A stretch of 64,000 bases of DNA from Parasphingorhabdus marina DSM 22363 (GCF_900128895.1 NZ_FSQW01000001.1:1612001-1676000), one strand, 5' to 3'; numbered from the stretch's first letter, positions 34,703 through 42,965 are shown. The notes: generated from the sequence alone by a model not told the origin. A program made the numbers and translations.

Positions 34703-35326
34703 TCAACGAAGCCGGTGCACGTTCCTCCCGTGCGCCGGCTTTTCCTTTTCCCGGTCTTTTGCAGCTGCCAGCTCCTCCGGCGTGTTGATGTTGAGAAATG
34801 CCTTGTCTTCTTCCCAGAATACCGTCCTGGCCCCGCATTGTTTTACCAGCCAGTGCAGGGAAGGCGCGCGATCTCCTGTCTCATGTGTATGATGAACCGC
34901 GGAGATGATGGCCGGATCCCAGCAGCCGAAAGTCGGATGCAGCCTTTCCTGCCCCTCCGCCACCGTACAGCCGTCGGGACCGGTCAGTCTTGAAATCAGA
35001 TCCTTGGGGGGGAAGGGGGCATCCACCGGTACCGTGACAAAACGCTCCGCCCCGGGACAGACATCTCTGATTTTCTTCGACAGCGTGTAGATCGCGCCCA
35101 CCGGGCCGCCCGGGCTATCCGGATCATCAGCAATGAACGGCAGTCCAGTGCCAAAATCTTCCGGAGCGGACAGAATGATCCGGTCGGCCATGTCTTCGTA
35201 ACGTGCGATTAGCCGGTCGATCAGCCGTTGACCGTCAAACAGAATGGTGGCTTTGGGCCTGCCCATTCGGCGCGATTGACCACCGGCCAGAATGACGAGG
35301 CAATGGGGGCTGTCTGATGCGGGCAA
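34703..35326 (-). CDS. mobA: Molybdenum cofactor guanylyltransferase MobA
   Basis: 207 residues. The nucleotidyltransferase motif LAGGQSRRMGRPKA (about 13-26) binds GTP; MobA links GMP to molybdopterin to make the MGD cofactor. The frame starts with TTG at 35326, with AGGA seven bases upstream and no usable ATG, so a TTG start is likely. The last 13 codons coincide with the terminator of the convergent small gene. The C-terminal basic tail (EKEKPAHGRNVHRLR) may therefore be a by-product of that hairpin. Confidence 0.9.
   Translation of the reverse strand: MPASDSPHCLVILAGGQSRRMGRPKATILFDGQRLIDRLIARYEDMADRIILSAPEDFGTGLPFIADDPDSPGGPVGAIYTLSKKIRDVCPGAERFVTVPVDAPFPPKDLISRLTGPDGCTVAEGQERLHPTFGCWDPAIISAVHHTHETGDRAPSLHWLVKQCGARTVFWEEDKAFLNINTPEELAAAKDREKEKPAHGRNVHRLR
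34709..34741. terminator. Rho-independent terminator inside the 3' end of mobA
   Basis: Stem AAGCCGGTGCACG (34709-34721) with CGTGCGCCGGCTT (34729-34741), 13 bp with one G/T wobble, 7-base loop, and TTCCTTTTC tail on the + strand. It terminates the small secreted protein gene and lies within the coding end of convergent mobA. Confidence 0.85.
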
Positions 35327-35597
35327 ACCGAATTCCTGCTGAGTAAGGATTTTATCCTAGTGATGCGGCTTGCGGGCGGCAACAGGCATGAAACGGCATT
35401 GCCAGGGAAGGCAGGCACCGGGGGTGCTGGCCATATCGATCAGACCGCAACCGGAAACGCGAACGCCTGGACGGCCAGAAGTATGGCGACAATGCTGCCT
35501 CCGGCAATGCGCGCTGCAGATGTCAATTTCGATCGCATGGCCGAAAGCATAGGGTCGCTCAGCCAATTATTCGTGAAATTTCGTGCTGAAGAATCTC

Positions 35598-36692
35598 TTA
35601 ACTTCTTCGATCTTCGCTTTCGTCCGGGCTGACTGTTGCGTTGTGGACCGTTAGCCTCTGGGCGCCGGCCGGGGCATCCGAAAAGAGCTCCGGTTCGGTG
35701 CCGGTTAGCCAGACCTGTCCGCCCCGGTCGGTCAGCCGCTCGAACAATATTGCGCGTCGTCCCGGATCGAGATGTGCAGCCACTTCGTCCAGAAGCAGGA
35801 CCGGACGCATGCCACGCTGCTCGCCGATCAGATCGGCATGGGCGAGCACGATCGACAGGAGCAGGGCCTTTTGTTCGCCGGTGGAGCACAATGCTGCAGC
35901 CTGGTTCTTGGCCTTGTGAAACACGGTCATGTCGGTGCGATGCGGGCCGAGCAGGGTACGCCCGGCGGCCCTGTCTGCCTGTCGGCCGGCTGCCAGAGCG
36001 GCGCGCAGCTGTTCTTCCGTTTGCAAGCCACCATCGTCCAGTATCAGCTCCGCTGCGGCAAACAGACTGTCATCTGCCGTTCCGATCCGTGCATTGAGCG
36101 CGGTGGCATTGCGAGATCGGGCCTCGGCGATGGCGCTGCCAAATTCGGCGAGCTGACGGTCGAGGGCATCCAGCCATTCCGGATCGGGAGAAAACTCTTC
36201 CGCCAGCAACCGGTTGCGTTCGCGGCGCACGGCTTCATATCGGGCGGTATTTCTGGCGTGACCCGGTTCCAGCGCCGTCACCAGGCGATCGAGAAAATTC
36301 CGCCGACCGGCCGCGCCTTCGAGAAACAGCCGATCCATGGCCGGCGTCAGCCACAAGAGCGAAAGCCACTCGCCAAGTTCGTTGGTTGGAACCGGTGCGC
36401 CATTGACCCGCGACTTGCGCCGGTCCGGATGTTCGGCGCTGATGCCGGTGCCAAGCCGGGTTTCGCCAATGGTACCGGCCACCGCGAAATCGCCGCCACC
36501 TCCGGCCAGTGCGATGTCTCGCAGCGGTGCCCGGCGCAGTCCGCGTCCCGGGGCCAACAGGGAAACCGCTTCCAGAATATTGGTTTTTCCAGCCCCATTT
36601 TCCCCGCTGAAGATGATCAGCCCCGGTGAGACGTCCAGTCGCAACTCTGCGTAGTTTCGGAAATTCTGCAATGTCAGCCGGGATATCGTCAT
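35598..36692 (-). CDS. recF: DNA replication/repair protein RecF
   Basis: 364 residues, an SMC-like ATPase that loads RecA at single-strand gaps. Walker A is GENGAGKTN (30-38), preceded by the RecF signature [15 protein letters not shown]; the family signature LLGPHRTDM is present, and a Walker B-like [11 protein letters not shown] follows, with [11 protein letters not shown] before it. The gene stands alone here; dnaN and gyrB, its usual neighbours, are not in view. A 36-codon hydrophobic frame downstream (35440-35550) was considered but not accepted. Confidence 0.95.
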   Translation of the reverse strand: MTISRLTLQNFRNYAELRLDVSPGLIIFSGENGAGKTNILEAVSLLAPGRGLRRAPLRDIALAGGGGDFAVAGTIGETRLGTGISAEHPDRRKSRVNGAPVPTNELGEWLSLLWLTPAMDRLFLEGAAGRRNFLDRLVTALEPGHARNTARYEAVRRERNRLLAEEFSPDPEWLDALDRQLAEFGSAIAEARSRNATALNARIGTADDSLFAAAELILDDGGLQTEEQLRAALAAGRQADRAAGRTLLGPHRTDMTVFHKAKNQAAALCSTGEQKALLLSIVLAHADLIGEQRGMRPVLLLDEVAAHLDPGRRAILFERLTDRGGQVWLTGTEPELFSDAPAGAQRLTVHNATVSPDESEDRRS

Positions 36693-36880
36693 GATGCGGG
36701 AATTGTCCTAGCCCCGGCCCCGCAGCTTGAGAAGAAAATTCGCGGGATTTTACAGGTTCATTCATTTCTCGTTCAGGAAATGCTAAAAGTTAGGAATATT
36801 TCCCACTAATCAGGATTGGATGACATGGCGAAATATGGAAAAATCGCATAAACTGTTGAAATATAAAGATAAATTAAAAC

Positions 36881-36896
36881 TGGCACGGCCTGTGCA
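36881..36896 (+). promoter_or_regulatory. Sigma-54-type promoter (TGGCAC... TGC) upstream of the micropeptide/pspC operon
   Basis: TGGCACGGCCTGTGCA matches the RpoN -24/-12 form: GG at 36882-36883, exactly 10 bases, then GC at 36894-36895. The -24 half TGGCACG is perfect against the consensus; the -12 half is TGC preceded by G instead of T. The predicted start is about 12 bases downstream, giving a leader of about 50 bases before the first ATG (36958). Sigma-54 control is known for the enterobacterial psp operon, which fits the PspC gene here. Confidence 0.65.
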
Positions 36897-36957
36897 ATGT
36901 ATGGGGCAACTTCGCAAACAAAACCGCGAAGACCCAGTTTTGGAAAAGGAAAGAAAA

Positions 36958-37077
36958 ATGATCTCGAATATGTCTCACAATGTCGCCGCCGCTTTTGCCG
37001 CTCTTGTTTCCTCCGCCGTCCTGCTCAGCGCGAGCATCGGACCTGCAGTCGACAATGCCGCAAACCTGATCGCCTGA
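36958..37077 (+). CDS. 39-residue micropeptide, first of a tandem pair
   Basis: Starts at ATG 36958 after an AAAAGGAAAG ribosome site and ends at TGA 37075-37077. The peptide has a short polar N-terminus, a hydrophobic segment with NVAAAFAALVSSAVLLSAS (about 8-26), and a PAVDNAANLIA tail. It shares about 20 of 39 identical positions with the next gene, with no gaps. It could be a small membrane peptide or a signal-peptide-like product. It lies behind a sigma-54-like promoter and ahead of pspC. Confidence 0.75.
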   Translation: MISNMSHNVAAAFAALVSSAVLLSASIGPAVDNAANLIA

Positions 37078-37121
37078 TCAGCAAATCTGAACCAGCCAAA
37101 TTACACCCAAAAGGAAAACTC

Positions 37122-37241
37122 ATGACCCTGAATTTGAAAAACCACTTCGCCGCTGCATTTGCTGCCCTGGCTTCTGCCGCAGTTCTGATCAGCACGAGCA
37201 TCGCTCCCGCTTTCAACAATGCCGGCTCCATGGTGATCTGA
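37122..37241 (+). CDS. 39-residue micropeptide, second of a tandem pair
   Basis: Starts at ATG 37122 after AAAAGGAAAA and ends at TGA 37239-37241. The sequence is a clear paralogue of the preceding peptide: HFAAAFAALASAAVLISTS (about 8-26) and a PAFNNAGSMVI tail. Conserved Asn, Pro and the AAAFAAL core point to selection on the protein. Its stop overlaps an ATG (37241) of a longer reading of pspC, but the probable pspC start is 37325. Confidence 0.75.
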   Translation: MTLNLKNHFAAAFAALASAAVLISTSIAPAFNNAGSMVI

Positions 37242-37324
37242 TGACCAGCAAGGAAAAACAGACCACCAGCACCCCCCGCAGCTGGCCCACTTCAACCGAA
37301 ACCAGAAAAGGAAAAAGCAACCCG

Positions 37325-37504
37325 ATGAAAAACGCACTTCGTCTCGACAAGGCCAATGGCAAATTGATGGGCGTATGTTCCGGTCTCGCCAACTGGAGCG
37401 GAATTGATGTTACGATCTGGCGGATTGGCTTTGTTGCCGCTGCCCTGTTCGGTATCGGCGCGCCGGTCCTGATTTACATCGCTCTCGGCCTGATCGTCGA
37501 CTGA
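37325..37504 (+). CDS. PspC-domain small membrane protein
   Basis: 59 residues from the ATG at 37325; the frame is open from 37241 (87 residues) but only the later ATG has the AAAAGGAAAA leader shared with the two upstream micropeptide genes. It is almost a bare PspC domain: RLDKANGKLMGVCSGLANW, then one or two hydrophobic helices ending APVLIYIALGLIVD. PspC proteins sense or respond to envelope stress at the inner membrane. It is probably the third gene of the sigma-54 unit. Confidence 0.85.
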   Translation: MKNALRLDKANGKLMGVCSGLANWSGIDVTIWRIGFVAAALFGIGAPVLIYIALGLIVD

Positions 37505-37527
37505 ACTCCGGTTCAGCCCTTCAAATC

Positions 37528-37539
37528 ATGATATAACAT
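37528..37539. promoter_or_regulatory. Possible Zur-like palindrome upstream of the CDF exporter
   Basis: ATGATATAACAT is a 12-base palindrome with one mismatched pair; alphaproteobacterial zinc-uptake regulator sites contain similar ATGTTATA/TATAACAT halves. It lies about 93 bases upstream of a cation exporter, next to a second palindrome TTATATAA at 37550-37557. The resemblance is partial and metal specificity is not established. Confidence 0.3.
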
Positions 37540-37568
37540 ACGGAAAAAGTTATATAAGTTCAGTAGAC

Positions 37569-37628
37569 CGCTCCGATAATAACGTGTAATTGATGATGGC
37601 ATAGTCCGTCGGACAGATTATCGGAGCG
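37569..37628 (+). promoter_or_regulatory. Leader hairpin covering the ribosome site of the CDF exporter
   Basis: Perfect 12-bp inverted repeat: CGCTCCGATAAT (37569-37580) and ATTATCGGAGCG (37617-37628), enclosing 36 bases with an inner GTCC/GGAC stem. The right arm contains the presumed ribosome site CGGAG and ends three bases before the ATG at 37632, so in RNA the stem would hide the site. This suggests a translational switch. The arms could alternatively be a DNA operator. Confidence 0.55.
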
Positions 37629-37631
37629 CTG

Positions 37632-38582
37632 ATGTCAGGTCATCACCATCATCACAGTCACCTGTCTCACAGCCATCACGATCGCCATGGCCCGCACGGC
37701 CACATGCCCACGGATTTCAGCCGGGCCTTTGCTTTTGGCATAGCTCTCAACATCATCTATATCATTGTCGAAGTTACCTTTGGCATTCTCGCCGGTTCGA
37801 TGGCGCTCATCGCAGACGCGGGACATAACCTGTCCGATGTACTCGGCCTGGCCGTAGCATGGGCCGGTGCCGAACTGTCCAAACGCCCCCCCAGCAAACA
37901 ATTTACTTACGGACTGGGTGGCTCTTCCATCCTCGCAGCTCTGCTTAACGGCCTGTTCCTGCTCGTGGCATGCGGTGCGATCGCCTGGGAAGCGATCGAA
38001 CGGTTCAGGACACCCAGTCCCGTCGCCTCGACAACGGTGATCATTGTGGCTTCGATCGGTATCGTCATCAATTTTGCCACCGCCATGTTGTTCGTCCGCG
38101 GACAGAAAGAAGATATCAATATCCGCGGCGCGTTTCTGCACATGATGGCAGATGCCGGCGTTTCGGCTGGTGTCGTCCTTGGCGGCATTGCGATTTTCCT
38201 CACTGGTCTGAACTGGATCGATCCGCTGGTCAGTCTCGGGATTGTGGCGTTGATCTTCTGGAGCACCTGGGGCCTGTTGCGGGAAGCGGTACGCATGTCC
38301 CTGGCCGGTGTACCGCGCGATATCGATGCCGAGGAAGTCATGAATGCGCTGGCCCAATTGCCCGGTGTGCAAACGGTGCACGATCTTCATATCTGGCCGA
38401 TGAGCACAAGCGAGAATGCGATGACCGCGCATCTGGTCATTCCTGACGGACATCCGGGCAAGGGATTTCTCGCTGATGTGCAGCGCGACATGAAGGCCCG
38501 CTTTGCCATCCACCACATTACCATTCAGATTGAGCTGGAGGATGAGGAATCCGGAGAATGCCAGACGGATTGCCAGTCCTGA
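37632..38582 (+). CDS. Cation diffusion facilitator (CDF) family metal exporter
   Basis: 316 residues. A His-rich N-terminus (about 11 His in the first 24 residues) precedes six membrane helices, with CDF metal-site HxxxD motifs in helices II and V: DAGHNLSD and HMMADAGVS, typical of zinc exporters of the CzcD/ZitB type. A cytoplasmic C-terminal domain (about 225-305) ends in a Cys pair. It probably exports Zn2+ (or Cd2+/Co2+) by proton exchange. The leader has an occluding hairpin (listed separately). Confidence 0.94.
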   Translation: MSGHHHHHSHLSHSHHDRHGPHGHMPTDFSRAFAFGIALNIIYIIVEVTFGILAGSMALIADAGHNLSDVLGLAVAWAGAELSKRPPSKQFTYGLGGSSILAALLNGLFLLVACGAIAWEAIERFRTPSPVASTTVIIVASIGIVINFATAMLFVRGQKEDINIRGAFLHMMADAGVSAGVVLGGIAIFLTGLNWIDPLVSLGIVALIFWSTWGLLREAVRMSLAGVPRDIDAEEVMNALAQLPGVQTVHDLHIWPMSTSENAMTAHLVIPDGHPGKGFLADVQRDMKARFAIHHITIQIELEDEESGECQTDCQS

Positions 38583-38702
38583 TCGGGTTTTCGAGCGCGA
38601 GCCGTGTCATCCTGCTTCCGAATTCTCCCGTTAACCTGACCCGATAAGCCTCCTGTTAACTTTTGCATAAGCAACTGCTGTTAGATTTCTGTCAGGGATC
38701 AG

Positions 38703-39128
38703 ATGCAGGCTGGCCGGGCGATGCGCGCTGGCCACTCAGTCATGCGGGCCCTCAAATGCGGAAAAGCGAGGAAAGTGCTCAAGATGAACGCACGGCCAGA
38801 TCAGAGGGAATTGGACAAGCAGATGAAGCGTGGGGACGACCGCGTCTCCACCCGGACTGGCGTGGAAATCGAAGCCGAGGTCCGCGAGCCGGGCCTGGGA
38901 CGGGTACAGGCCATGATCATGGATCTGTCACTGACCGGTTTTCGCATGCGTTGCATGACCCGATTGACCGGAGAAAAGAATATTTTCATGACCCTGCCGT
39001 CGTTCAACGCGATTGAAAGCAAGATTTGCTGGATCGAAGGGGACTTTTACGGGTGCGAATTCACCAAGGCCCTGTATCCCGCAGTCTTCGACCATATTGT
39101 GACGAAATATCCCCAGTTGAAACAATAA
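38703..39128 (+). CDS. PilZ-domain protein
   Basis: 141 residues from 38703, or 114 from the ATG at 38784, the more family-like start with AGGAAAG upstream. The PilZ core shows as RGDDRVSTRTGVEIEAEV, then MDLSLTGFRMRC, matching the (D/N)xSxxG motif, and EGDFYGCEF near the end. The RxxxR element before it (RVSTR) makes cyclic di-GMP binding more plausible than in the PilZ protein at 12328. Single gene. Confidence 0.8.
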   Translation: MQAGRAMRAGHSVMRALKCGKARKVLKMNARPDQRELDKQMKRGDDRVSTRTGVEIEAEVREPGLGRVQAMIMDLSLTGFRMRCMTRLTGEKNIFMTLPSFNAIESKICWIEGDFYGCEFTKALYPAVFDHIVTKYPQLKQ

Positions 39129-39177
39129 CGGTTCGGCTTGCGCCAATCCGGGTATCGCGGCTAGTCGGGTTTCCGGC

Positions 39178-39711
39178 ATGGCACGATCTTCCAAATTGAA
39201 AAAAAGTTCCCTGATTTTGACGCTGCTTCTCATCGGCGGGGTCATGCTATGGCAAGGCCTGTTCATGCGCAATGAGGTTCTCCGGATCGATGGCAAATCC
39301 ATTGCCGTGATTGATGGCGACAGTTTCAAATCGGAAGATGAAGAATATCGCTTGCAGGGTATCGACGCGCCCGAATTTCGGCAGACGTGTACCAGTGGAG
39401 AGGGAAGTCCCTGGCCCTGCGGTAGGGCGGCGCGCCAACAGCTCAAGGAAATTCTCGGACGGGGAGTCTGGTCCTGCACTGTCCAGGCGAGGGATCAGTT
39501 TGGACGGGCCATTGTCACCTGTCGTGACCGCGAAAACCGGGACTTGGGCTCTTCGCTGGTGCAGTCCGGCCATGCGGTTTCTGGCGGCCGGTTCGATGAA
39601 ACAACTTATGGAACGGAAGAATCCGAAGCGAAGAAAGCCCGGCGCGGGATCTGGCAGGGTCCGTTTCAGCGACCGGAAGTCTGGCGCGCTGAAAATCCGC
39701 GTGGTTCGTGA
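39178..39711 (+). CDS. Thermonuclease (SNase-like) family protein with N-terminal anchor
   Basis: 177 residues. An N-terminal hydrophobic segment (about 10-27) acts as signal or anchor, followed by a staphylococcal-nuclease OB-fold: VIDGDSFKSEDEEYRLQGI, DAPEFRQTC, and FGRAIVTC, which hold the Arg and Glu residues expected in the active site. Extra cysteines suggest a periplasmic disulfide. It is probably a secreted or membrane-held nuclease. Confidence 0.85.
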   Translation: MARSSKLKKSSLILTLLLIGGVMLWQGLFMRNEVLRIDGKSIAVIDGDSFKSEDEEYRLQGIDAPEFRQTCTSGEGSPWPCGRAARQQLKEILGRGVWSCTVQARDQFGRAIVTCRDRENRDLGSSLVQSGHAVSGGRFDETTYGTEESEAKKARRGIWQGPFQRPEVWRAENPRGS

Positions 39712-39832
39712 AGCCTGGGCGTTCAGGTTTCGAGCTGCCCTTTAATGCCCTTTGGGACATCTTTCATTGCGCTGTGCCAGAAACCACCTATGTTCCAACC
39801 GGTGCAAAGATATGCACATGCGGGGAGGCAAA

Positions 39833-40465
39833 GTGCACAGCGAAATCAAACCCAATTGGCTGTCCGAAATCGTGCGGCGTTTTTCGGTATTCATGTACAA
39901 GCTGAACGGGTGGAAAGCTGTCCAGGAGAACCCGCCGCCGCGCAAATGTGTGATCATCGCGGCACCACATACCAGCAATTGGGACTTCCTCTATTTTTTC
40001 GGACTGACAAACCAGCTGGGCATCAACTCCTACTGGATCGGCAAGGACACATTGTTCAAATGGCCGTTCGGTGACATGATGCGGCGGTTGGGTGGTATTC
40101 CGGTCGATCGATCCAAATCCAACAATATGGTCGACGCCATGGTTGAGGAATTCCGCAAACGCGACGATTTCATTTTGACCATTCCCCCGGAAGGCACGCG
40201 TGGCAGCGTCAGGCAATGGCGCACGGGCTTCTATTACATCGCCTTGAAGGCCAAGGTGCCGCTGATCATCGGGATGATGGACTATCCCAAGAAAACTGGC
40301 GGCCTGGGACCATCGGTGAAGCTGACAGGTGATTACAAGGCGGACATGGCGCGGATCAGCGAGTTCTACCACAGCGTGATCCCGAAATATCCTGACAAAG
40401 CAATGCGCGACCTGGTCGCGACGGACGCAGGATCACCGGACGGGAATTCCGGCGAGAACCCATGA
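39833..40465 (+). CDS. Lysophospholipid acyltransferase (PlsC-like) family protein
   Basis: About 210 residues from a GTG at 39833, which has a perfect GGGGAGG ribosome site four bases upstream; ATGs at 39752, 39812 and 39818 are weaker. The acyltransferase HxxxxD motif is APHTSNWDF and the second motif PPEGTRGS. It is likely peripheral at the inner membrane, acylating a lysolipid or related acceptor. It overlaps the DUF1295 gene (ATGA). Confidence 0.87.
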   Translation: MHSEIKPNWLSEIVRRFSVFMYKLNGWKAVQENPPPRKCVIIAAPHTSNWDFLYFFGLTNQLGINSYWIGKDTLFKWPFGDMMRRLGGIPVDRSKSNNMVDAMVEEFRKRDDFILTIPPEGTRGSVRQWRTGFYYIALKAKVPLIIGMMDYPKKTGGLGPSVKLTGDYKADMARISEFYHSVIPKYPDKAMRDLVATDAGSPDGNSGENP

Positions 40466-41289
40466 CTCCCGAACTGTTGATTGCACTGGCTTCCAATTTT
40501 GCGCTTCTCGTTGGCCTGATGATCATCCTTTGGCTGATCTCGGTCAAAATCGGAGACGTGTCCTTCATCGACTCCTTTTGGGCTTACGGCATGGCAATCA
40601 TGGCGGGCGCGTCGATCATGCAAGTGCCAGAGCCGGGCATATTGGCCTGGGTGATCTGGGCACTCACCCTGTTCTGGGGATTGCGTCTGGGCACCTTTCT
40701 GTTCCTGCGCTGGCGGAAGGAAGGGGTAGACCCCCGTTATGCCAGAATTCTGGGCCGGGCGACGGACAAGCTGGGCTGGTCTTTCGCAAAGGCCGCCTTT
40801 TTCAAGGCCTGGGCCTTGCAAATCCCATTGCTCTTTCTGGTATGCCTGCCCGCGCAGCTCGGCATCCTGCTGGCGGGAGATCAGACAATCGGTCCGGTCG
40901 CGTGGGCCGGGATCGCGCTGGCGCTGACCGGCATTCTTTTCGAGACGATTGGCGACATGCAATTGAAGGCTTTTCGCTCTAACCCTGCAAACAAGGGCAA
41001 GGTGCTGGACACGGGTCTGTGGCGCTACACCCGGCACCCAAATTATTTCGGTGACTTTTGTGCCTGGTGGGGCATTTGGCTTGTCGCGGCTACCACCGGC
41101 TGGCCAGTCTGGGTCGCCGTTGTGGGGCCATTGTTCCTGTCGTTCACGCTGATGAAATGGAGCGGGGCGCCGATGCTCGAAAAATCGCTGCAAAAGACGA
41201 AACCCCAATATGCGGACTATATTGCGCGGACTTCAGCATTTTTCCCGCGGCCACCCAGATCGCTGTCGGGAGGGGACAAGGCGGGATGA
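40462..41289 (+). CDS. DUF1295-domain membrane protein (steroid 5-alpha-reductase-like)
   Basis: 275 residues with about seven hydrophobic segments and a C-terminal reductase-like motif: GLWRYTRHPNYFGDFCAWWG, as in DUF1295 and isoprenylcysteine methyltransferase-related enzymes. It is an inner-membrane enzyme of unknown substrate. The start overlaps the acyltransferase stop and the end overlaps the next start by 4 bases (ATGA), so three genes are translationally chained. Confidence 0.9.
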   Translation: MTPELLIALASNFALLVGLMIILWLISVKIGDVSFIDSFWAYGMAIMAGASIMQVPEPGILAWVIWALTLFWGLRLGTFLFLRWRKEGVDPRYARILGRATDKLGWSFAKAAFFKAWALQIPLLFLVCLPAQLGILLAGDQTIGPVAWAGIALALTGILFETIGDMQLKAFRSNPANKGKVLDTGLWRYTRHPNYFGDFCAWWGIWLVAATTGWPVWVAVVGPLFLSFTLMKWSGAPMLEKSLQKTKPQYADYIARTSAFFPRPPRSLSGGDKAG

Positions 41290-41714
41290 TCAGGGGTGTG
41301 CATCATATAGCTATTGGTGTGTCCGATCTCGATCTTGCGCTGGATTTTTATCGCGATGCGCTTGGCTTTGTCGTGGAGCAGGAATCGACGATCTCCGCCG
41401 ATCACAAGAAAGCAGGTGAGGCGGTGGGCATTCCGGGGTTTGAAGCCCGCATGGCGATGCTTGTGACCGGTAATATCCGGATTGAGCTGTGGCAATATTC
41501 CCGGCCCAACCAAGGAGACAGGCGTTCGGAACCGCAGGATCTGGGCTATCCTCATTTTGCGCTGGAGGTTGAAGATATCACCGCCGAATGCGCGCGCCTG
41601 TCACTGGCGGGCATGACATTTGTCGGGCCGCCAGTGGATTTCGGAACCCTCAAGGCTGTCTACGGGCGCGATCCGTTCGGGAATATCATCGAGCTGCTGG
41701 AGACAGTCGAATAG
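41286..41714 (+). CDS. VOC-superfamily (glyoxalase-like) protein
   Basis: 142 residues from the ATG at 41286, the first codon that gives the typical N-terminus GVHHIAIGVSDLDLALDFYRD. The end has FGNIIELLE, the second metal-side motif. Such proteins bind a divalent metal with His and Glu residues and act as lyases, dioxygenases or epimerases; the reaction cannot be chosen. Third gene of the acyltransferase-DUF1295 chain, convergent with the DsbA-like gene. Confidence 0.9.
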   Translation: MIRGVHHIAIGVSDLDLALDFYRDALGFVVEQESTISADHKKAGEAVGIPGFEARMAMLVTGNIRIELWQYSRPNQGDRRSEPQDLGYPHFALEVEDITAECARLSLAGMTFVGPPVDFGTLKAVYGRDPFGNIIELLETVE

Positions 41715-41720
41715 CCAGAA

Positions 41721-42380
41721 TCAGGCCGCCTTGGCCAGGATCTTGCTTTCGATGATCTGGGCAAACACGTCGCTGTCCTGGGCACCCGGTACCATGAATT
41801 TCTTGTTGAAGATAAAGGCTGGCACGCCCGTGATGAAGCGATCCTGCCACTCCGCTTCCACCGCCCGAACCTCGGGAGCAAACATCCCGGTTTCCAGAAT
41901 ATTGGCAGCGCGTTCCGCGCTCAGACCAACAGATTTGGCAATATCTACCAGCGTTTCATGGTCGCTCACGTCCTGACCGTCGGTAAAATGGGCCTTGAAC
42001 AGAGCGAGTTTCAATTCAGTCTGCTTGCCGGTCTCGCCAGCCCAGTGGAGCAGTCGGTGCGCATCAAACGTGTTCACCATGCGCATGTTCTCCCGATACT
42101 GGAACTCGAAATCCAGATCACTCCCCGCATCACGGAGACGATCGCGGTTCGCCTTGCTCTGTTCGGGCGTAGCGCCATATTTCTGGGCCATATGCTCGTT
42201 GATGTCCTGACCTTCCGGCGGCATCCCCGGGTTGAGTTCAAAGGCATGCCAGGCAAGCTCGAATCGGGCCTTGCCTTCGAAACGTTGCATTGCCTGCTCC
42301 AGTTTCTTGAACCCGATGATACACCAGGGACAGACCACGTCAGAGACAATATCTACGGTGACGACCGGGGTTTCTGACAT
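41721..42380 (-). CDS. DsbA-family (FrnE-like) oxidoreductase
   Basis: 219 residues, no signal peptide. Thioredoxin-fold protein with the active-site CxxC at Cys17-Cys20 (VVCPWCIIG) and the long helical insertion of the DSBA/FrnE group. It is likely a cytosolic disulfide oxidoreductase or isomerase with stress roles. Two bases short of a tight convergent end with the VOC gene. Confidence 0.92.
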   Translation of the reverse strand: MSETPVVTVDIVSDVVCPWCIIGFKKLEQAMQRFEGKARFELAWHAFELNPGMPPEGQDINEHMAQKYGATPEQSKANRDRLRDAGSDLDFEFQYRENMRMVNTFDAHRLLHWAGETGKQTELKLALFKAHFTDGQDVSDHETLVDIAKSVGLSAERAANILETGMFAPEVRAVEAEWQDRFITGVPAFIFNKKFMVPGAQDSDVFAQIIESKILAKAA

Positions 42381-42413
42381 GGGTATTTCCTTTATATTGG
42401 AGTTGCGAAGTGC

Positions 42414-42839
42414 TCAGGCTTTTTCGAGAGTACATTGCAGCGGGTGCTGGTTCTTGCGGGCAAAGTCCATGACTTGCGTGACTTTGGTTTCCGCCACTTC
42501 GTAGCTGAATGTGCCGCACACACCGACGCCTTTTTGATGGACATGCAGCATGACCCGTGTCGCTTCGTCGATATCCATCTTGAAAAAGCGTTTCAGGACC
42601 AGAACCACAAATTCCATCGGCGTGTAATCGTCGTTCAACAGCAGGACCTTGTAGGGACTCGGCTTCTTGGTTTTGACCCGCGTTTTTGTGGCAATACCGA
42701 GATCCGTATCATCACCATCGCCATTGCCTGGGCTATCCGGATTTTCCGGCGAATCATCATCGCCCGCCGCCAGAATGGCCAGAGCCAGATCGGAGGCGGT
42801 TGTTGCGGTTACCGGAAAGAGAATCTCTGAGTCACTCAT
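42414..42839 (-). CDS. clpS: ATP-dependent Clp protease adaptor ClpS
   Basis: 141 residues from the ATG at 42839. The ClpS domain (about 60-141) has [23 protein letters not shown], here read as [17 protein letters not shown], and the C-terminal [13 protein letters not shown]. It delivers N-end-rule substrates to ClpAP. The N-terminal 55 residues are long and acidic ([15 protein letters not shown]), longer than in most ClpS proteins. The ribosome site is weak. Confidence 0.93.
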   Translation of the reverse strand: MSDSEILFPVTATTASDLALAILAAGDDDSPENPDSPGNGDGDDTDLGIATKTRVKTKKPSPYKVLLLNDDYTPMEFVVLVLKRFFKMDIDEATRVMLHVHQKGVGVCGTFSYEVAETKVTQVMDFARKNQHPLQCTLEKA

Positions 42840-42931
42840 GTCGAAAAGAATATGGTATTTTTGCCGCCGAGGGCAAGTGGTCCTTTGATCAGTCAGGGCC
42901 GAATATCGACAAATTGCCGTCCGTCCCAACA

Positions 42932-42965
42932 AAAAGGGCCGCTCCCGGCAGGAGCGACCCCTTTT
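42932..42965 (-). terminator. Rho-independent terminator downstream of the phasin gene
   Basis: Stem GCTCC (42941-42945) with GGAGC (42951-42955), extended by further pairs with one mismatch to the flanking GGG/CCC, with T-rich ends. Read on the minus strand it ends in TTTTTG, so it terminates phasin transcription ahead of clpS. Confidence 0.7.

Noticed and set aside
35440-35550. A 36-codon hydrophobic frame downstream of recF on the minus strand
   Set aside because: The peptide looks membrane-like, but it lacks a ribosome site and any partner. Kept only as a remote possibility.
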